NCBI GenBank assembly: GCA_014904845.1
Contig: MU119386.1
Coordinates: 47,043 to 111,042 of the forward strand
Source of the DNA: Acephala macrosclerotiorum
Lineage: Eukaryota; Ascomycota; Leotiomycetes; Helotiales; Mollisiaceae
Direction of reading: 5' to 3'
Length of the DNA: 64,000 nt
Shown: in pieces, positions 57,680 through 64,000 of the stretch
Layout of the letters: each line of letters begins with the position of its first letter
Numbering within the stretch: the stretch's first letter is position 1
Made by a program: the position numbers and the translations under genes
The notes under the pieces: generated by a model
Database searches by the model: none
Seen by the model: only the letters and a program-made list of their open reading frames with translations
Told to the model about the DNA's origin: nothing

Positions 57680-60600
57680 TAATAATAATTATTAGTATTA
57701 TCAAAAATATTTATTATTAATAATAAATTAAAAACGAAAATATAAAATAATTTTAATTGTATTTATTAAATTGTAATTAATTATTTAAAAAAATATATAA
57801 AAATTAAAAAAATATAATCTCAATTCTAATAAAACGATATTAATTCGTTTAAAATTAATATCGCACGTGATTATTAAATTATTATTGTATTTACATTGAT
57901 AGTTTTTTTTTTTTATAACGAGAATTGAATTAATTCAATTAAATAAAAAAAATAAAAAAAAATTTTTTATTATAATTTATTAATATGTAAAACTCGCTAA
58001 TATTTTAATATAAAAATTATATAATAAAACTTTAAAAACAACGCTAATAAATTCGTACTATTTTCGAAATTCGTCGAAAATTATAAACGTTAAAATTAGA
58101 ATAATTTTTTTTTTAATTTTATAAATTAAATAATAAAAACTTTTAAAATATTATATAAAAAATTTTTTTTTTTATTTTTTTATTTTTTTTTTAATAAATA
58201 TTGTTTTTAGTTTTTTACGTTATTTTTATTAATTTTTTTTTTAATTAATTTTTTTATTTAGATTTTAAAATAATTCGTATTTAAATTTTTTTTTTAAAAT
58301 TTTATTAAATATTAATTTTATTATAATATTTATCGAATTATTTTAATTATTAATTTATTGAATTTTTTACAATTTTTTACGTTTATACGATTAATAAAAA
58401 ATTATAATATCGATTATAAAACGAATATAGATTTATATAAACGATTATTAAAATTTTAAAAAAATCAAATTATTAAATAATTACATTAATAATAAATTCG
58501 ATTATAATTATTATATCGATTTTTTTTATTATATTATATATTTTCGAAATTAAAACGTTTTTAATAACGTATTTATATTTAATAAAATTATAATAAATAA
58601 AAAAAAAAATTTATTTCGAATTTTTTATCGTTTAATTAACGTTTATTTATTAAAATAATTTTATATTTAATTTAAAAATTAAAATTTTTATTATTTACAA
58701 ATAAATTATTAATAAAAACGAAATTTTTTATTATAAACAAATTAAAAACAATATATTTAAATTTTTATTTTAAATTTTTAATTTATTATTTTTAATATTT
58801 AATTTAAATTTTTTATTTTGAATTCTTTATTATAAATAAATTATATTTTTGTTTTTAATTAAAATATATTTATTGAAAATTAATAATATTTTTAATATTA
58901 AAATTTTTTTAAATTTAATATTATTAAATTCGTTTTTTTTTTAATAATAAATTTTTTTTTAAATTAATATAAACGTATTATCGATTTATATTTTAATAAT
59001 ATTAAAAAATTTTATATTTATAATTAAAAAATAAAAATTATATATTAATATAATTATTAATAATTTCTTTTTATAGTATTTATAATATATAATTTATTAA
59101 TAGATTTTTATTTTAATAATATTATATAAAAATTTTAAAATTATTATAATTGTATTTAATATATATAAATAACGAATTTTTTTTAATAAACGTATTAATA
59201 TAAATCGTTAAAAAATTATTATTAATTGCGTATAAATTTAAATAATATTTCGAAATAATATTTTAATTTTTTTACTTTGAAATTAAATTAAAAAAATATT
59301 AAAATAATAATTACTCGTTAATTAATTTTTTGAATTATCGAAAATTGTATTAAAAAAAAAAATTTTCTCGTTATTATATTTTTAAATTATTAATTTTAAT
59401 TTTTTATAAAAAACGTTAATAATTTTATTTTTAATTTTTTTTTAAAAACGTTTTAAATAATTATTTAAAAATTGTAATCGTATTTTATTTTCGTAATTTC
59501 AAAAAAAATATTATATCGATTTTTTTTTTATTTATTATAAATATTATAAAAATTTTAATTCTTTTAATAATAACGATAATAAATTACTCGTTAAATTTTT
59601 TGAGATTTTTATCGTTATTTTTAATAAAATATTGTTTTTTATTAAACACGTTTTTATTATATAATTCTTTTAAATCTTTTTAATTATATTATTAAATTAA
59701 TTTTTTATTTAATTCGCTCGACGAAAAAAATATAAAGATTTCGTTTTAATTACGATTTTAATCGTCGTTTTAATTATTGTTTTCAATTTTCAATATTTTT
59801 TTTTTATATAATACGATTTAATAACTATAAATCGAAAATTAATTAATTTATAAAATATATTAATTGTATATATTTTATTATCGATTACTAATAATTAATA
59901 TAATTTTTTTTATTTTTTTTTTTTATATTAAATACGTATATTCGAAAAAATTAATAAATTTAATATAAATTTCGTATTTAAATTATTTTTTATTATAAGC
60001 GCGTTATTAATATAAAGTTTAATATATAAACGACGTATTTTTTTAACAATTACTTGAATTATTAATTATTTTAAAATAAATCTCAAAAATTAATAATATA
60101 AATATAATATTATTCGATTTTATTAAATTGTTTATAGTTTTAATTATTATTTATAAAATCATTTTTTTATCGATTTATTTTTCAATTAATTTATTACGAA
60201 TAATCTTATAAACTCGACGTAATAAAATATAATATTTTTTTATTTTTTTTATATTATTATAAATTTCGACGAATATTTTTTTAATTTTAATTATTATTAT
60301 TTTAACGTTTTATTAAAACTCTATAAATAAATTTTTTTTTTTCGTATTATAAACGAAATAATTAAATAATTTTTAATACGTATCGATTTAATATATACAA
60401 AAAATATTTTATATTATTTTCGTAAATATATTTTTTAAAAATTTAATAATTTAAAATACTATAAACGAATTTATTTTTTGTAATATTAATTTCGAATTTA
60501 AATATAAAACGTTAATAATAATTAAATAATTAAATTTATAATTATTTTATAAAATAAATTTGAATTTTTTAAAAAAAATTTATATATTTAATAATAATAA

Positions 60601-63414
60601 TAATATTTAATATTTATATTATAATTAATTTATTAAAAAAAATTTATAAAACGTTATATTAATAAATATTTAAAACGTTTATATAATTAATATAATTCGA
60701 TATCGATAAAATAATTTCAAATTAAATTTTTTTTCGATTAATATAATAATATTTAAAAATATTTTTATTTTTGTATAATAAAAACGATTTTATTTTTTGA
60801 ATTAAAATATTTTTAAAATTATTAAATTTTATATTTATATTATTTATATTTTAAATATAAAATAAAAATAATATATTTATAAAAACAATATAAAATATAA
60901 TAATTTTTAACGAAATATTAATATAAATAATTTTTTATAATAATATAAATTTTTTTGAAAATCGAATTTTATAAATTTTAATCGTTAATATATCGAATTA
61001 AATTTTATAATTAAATTTTTATAATATTAAAAATTGTAATTATTCGATAATCGATATTTTAATAATTATATTATTTGATATAATATTTTAAAAAACTTTT
61101 AATAAATTTCGATTTTTAATAAAAAAAAATATTAAAAACAAAATATTAAATTATATTAAATTAACGATTAAAATTTTTAAAAATATAAGAATTTAAAAAA
61201 AAACTCGAAAAATACAAATAAAAAAAAAAAAAAAAAAAATTTCAATTCGAATTATAATAATAAAATATTAAATATATTTTTTCTCGTAATTATATAACGA
61301 GTAAATTAATCGTTTAAAATAATTATTATTTATATATTATTGATTTTTTTAAATTTTATAATAAAATAATTATATTTATTTTCGATTTTTATATTTATAA
61401 ATAATTGATTAAATTTTATTTTTTTTTATTTTTTTATTTTTAATATTTTTATAATTTATAAAAATTTTTTAATAATAAATAATAATAATATTTCGATTTA
61501 TTTTAAATTAAATTTATTATCGAAATCGATTATAAATTTATCGTTGTTTATTTATTAAATATTTTATTAATTAATATTTCGATTTATTACAAATATAATT
61601 TTTTTTTAATATAATTCTTTTTAATATTTACGTTTTTTATAATATTCATTACGAGATTTTTTTTAATTTTTTTTGGATTTTTTATTACGTTTTTCGTATA
61701 TACAATTAATTCAATTTTAATTATATTTTTTATATTCGTTTTTATTTTGATCGAAAATAGTAAAATATTATTATATTTTACGTAAACGCGTTATAATACC
61801 AATTGCGAAACGTAGTTTAATATAAACGTTTTTGAAAGTATTAATAAATTTATATAATACGAAATTACATTTTTCAATATTTTAATAAATATTAATAATT
61901 TAATTACGAAAATTGTATTTTATTTAATATTTCGAAAATAAATTACTTTAAATTTTTCGTAATTATTTAAAAAATAATTAAAAATAATTTAATTTAATTT
62001 TCAATGGATTTTTTAAAATAATTCGTAAAAACGTAATATTTTTTTATAAAAATATATATAATTATCAATTTTTTTCAATCTCGAAATATATTTTAATTAA
62101 AATTACTATAAACGTAAATATATAATTTCGTTTAATAAATTTCTTATAATAAAATAAAATAATTTTTTTTTAAATATATTAATTTTATAATAATAATCGT
62201 AAAAAATTCGAAATTTAATTTTAATAATATTATATAATTTTTTTTTATATTTTTTATTATTATTATAAATTTTTATTAAATTTGTAATTGATTTAGTAAA
62301 TATATTCGATTAATTTAATTACGTATTTTAAAATAATAAAATTTAAAATAATATAATTAAAAATAATAAAATTGAAAATAATAAATATTAAAATAATAAA
62401 TATTGAAATAATATAAATTAAACGTATTTTAAATTATATTTTAAATTGAATTTAAATTTTTTTTTTTTTTTAAATTTTAATTTTAATTTTTATTTATTTA
62501 TAATATTTATTATTATTAATAAATTTTTCGAGTTTTTTAATAATTGATTTTTTATTTATAATTATAAAAATTTTATTATTACGAAAATAATTTCATAGAT
62601 TTTTAATAAATTTTATATTTATTAAAAATAATATTTTTTTTTATAATATATTATTAATATAATTTTTTCTTTTATAGAATTTTATTATATATAAAATAAA
62701 TTTATTGATTTATTTTTTATTAAAAATTTTTAATATAAAATCGAATAATTTTTTTTATTTCGTTTTATTATAATCGTATTTCGATTTTATTTTAAATAAT
62801 ATTTTATCGTTTAAATTTAAAAACGTTAAATAATTAAACGTATAAAATTATATTTATCGAAATAAAAATAAATAAATTTTGAATAATATTTTAATTAAAT
62901 AATAAATATAATAATTTAATTAATTAATTAATTGAATTTTTTATAAATTTAATTATTTTATATAATAAACGTAAATTTGAATCAAATAATAAATATAATA
63001 ATTTAATTAATTATTTAATCGAGTTTTTAAAAATTTATACGACGTTAAAATCTCGTTTTCGTAAAAAGTAAATCTTATAATTTAATAATATTTAAAAACG
63101 TAAAATAAATTTTTTTAATATATTTTTCAAAGTATAATAATTTTTTAAAATAATTTTTTTTAAATAAAAATTTTATTATTTTGTAATTAAAAAACAATTA
63201 CTAATTAATATTAATATTATTAAAAATACTTATTATTAATAATAAATCAAAAATAAAAATATAAAATAATTTTAATTGTATTCGTTAAATTGTAATTAAT
63301 TATTTAAAAAAACGTACAAAAATTAAAAAAATATAATCTCAATTCTAGTAAAACGACGCTAGTCCGTTTAGGACTAGTATTGCACGTGATTACTAAATTA
63401 CTATTGTACTAACA
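57680..63414 (-). mobile_element. RIP-degraded LTR retrotransposon
   Basis: Direct repeats of about 216 bp, 57680-57895 and 63199-63414, lie 5.52 kb apart. Read on the minus strand, the 63414 copy begins TGTTAG, the canonical LTR start, and contains CACGTG and a TATA-like gagattatat. In the segment I compared, the two copies differ almost only by C/T or G/A, with the 57-kb copy the more mutated. Internal coding is erased. Confidence 0.65.
63359..63377. repeat. Perfect hairpin in the better-preserved LTR
   Basis: ctagtcc-gttta-ggactag, a 7-bp perfect stem with a 5-base loop. The matching place in the other LTR (about 57842-57860) reads as the same hairpin with both arms converted to AT, keeping the symmetry. 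Confidence 0.6.
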
Positions 63415-64000
63415 ATAATAATAAAATTTATTTATTTGTTTTAATTATTAAAATATAAATCGTTATATTAATAAATATTTAAATTTTTTATATATGTATT
63501 ATAAATTTATATTTATTAAATAATATTAAATAAAAAAAAAATTTTAATTTTATTAATAAAATTTATAAATATTTTTATTTGCGCATAATTAATATAATTA
63601 TATTATTATTATATTTTTTAATAATATATTTATTTGTAAATTAAAAAAAAAATTTTAATTTAAATTTTTTTTTAATTATTTAATTTCGTAATTAATTTTT
63701 CGATATTAATATATTTTATAATAAAAAAATTAATTTTTACAAATTTTTAATTATTTTTTTTTTATTTTTCGAAATCGAATTTTTTTTTATTTAAAATAAA
63801 AATATTAAAAATTTTAATTTTTTTTTATTATTGAATTTTTTTAATTTTTTTTTATAAATTAAAATTTAATAATTTATTATAAAAACGTATTTTTTATATT
63901 AAAAATAAATTTTGTTTTTAAATTTCTCGTATATTTTTTTTTTTTTAAAAAAAATCTTTTGTAAATTAATAATTTAATTTTTTATAAATATAATATTTTT

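Larger units (their letters stand above)
53640..64000. repeat. AT-rich RIP-like block 2
   Basis: At least 10.3 kb, continuing past the window edge, with even fewer C/G than block 1 and no coding frame. Remaining C residues are again mostly in CpG. A (TA)n run lies at about 56434-56457, and a tandem near-duplicate of about 95 bp at 62887-63027. Whether the block is centromeric, subtelomeric or a simple isochore cannot be told. Confidence 0.8.

Overview
The window reads as nuclear DNA of a filamentous ascomycete (Pezizomycotina, most likely Leotiomycetes; the class is an inference). Genes carry short GT-AG introns of about 40-106 nt. The gene content includes a PDR-type ABC transporter, a CFEM-GPCR of the PTH11 kind, a NACHT-ankyrin NLR, and HET-domain and Clr5-ankyrin relics. 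Two very AT-rich blocks look like repeat-induced point mutation (RIP) of transposons. I saw no rRNA, tRNA or CRISPR array.

Layout. 1-2489: 3' part of a large disordered protein. 3.2-12.1 kb: small orphan genes, several with paired CxxC motifs, including two tandem paralogues (one frameshifted) and a BTB protein ending in a Cys-rich ribbon; two short AT-rich islands lie among them. 13.25-17.58 kb: intact three-exon NLR with about 21 ankyrin repeats, ten of them nearly identical. 17.9-18.3 kb: small Cys protein. 19.1-24.0 kb: intact seven-exon ABC transporter with TGACG motifs upstream. 25.6-30.5 kb: a four-TM orphan, a basic/Ser-rich orphan and a six-exon CFEM-GPCR. 31-37.4 kb: two dead genes, HET and Clr5-ankyrin, with C-to-T type nonsense codons and frameshifts. 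37.65-38.28 kb: a four-exon small secreted Cys protein (effector-like). 40.0-47.65 kb: AT-rich block with a possible decayed LTR element. 47.7-50.8 kb: one 1049-codon frame broken only by two TGA codons. 51.2-53.3 kb: Tc1-like transposase relic, a 262-bp MITE with TTA target duplications, and a caspase-like relic lacking its catalytic His. 53.64-64.0 kb: second AT-rich block with a clear pair of LTR-like repeats.

Together this looks like a compartmentalised genome segment: ordinary genes (ABC transporter, GPCR) beside an accessory zone rich in self/non-self recognition families (NLR, HET, Clr5-ankyrin, caspase-like). Only the NLR is intact there; the others decay next to RIP-affected transposons. 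Gene models were spliced by hand. Those with several introns closing in phase (NLR, ABC, GPCR, BTB, effector) are the most reliable.
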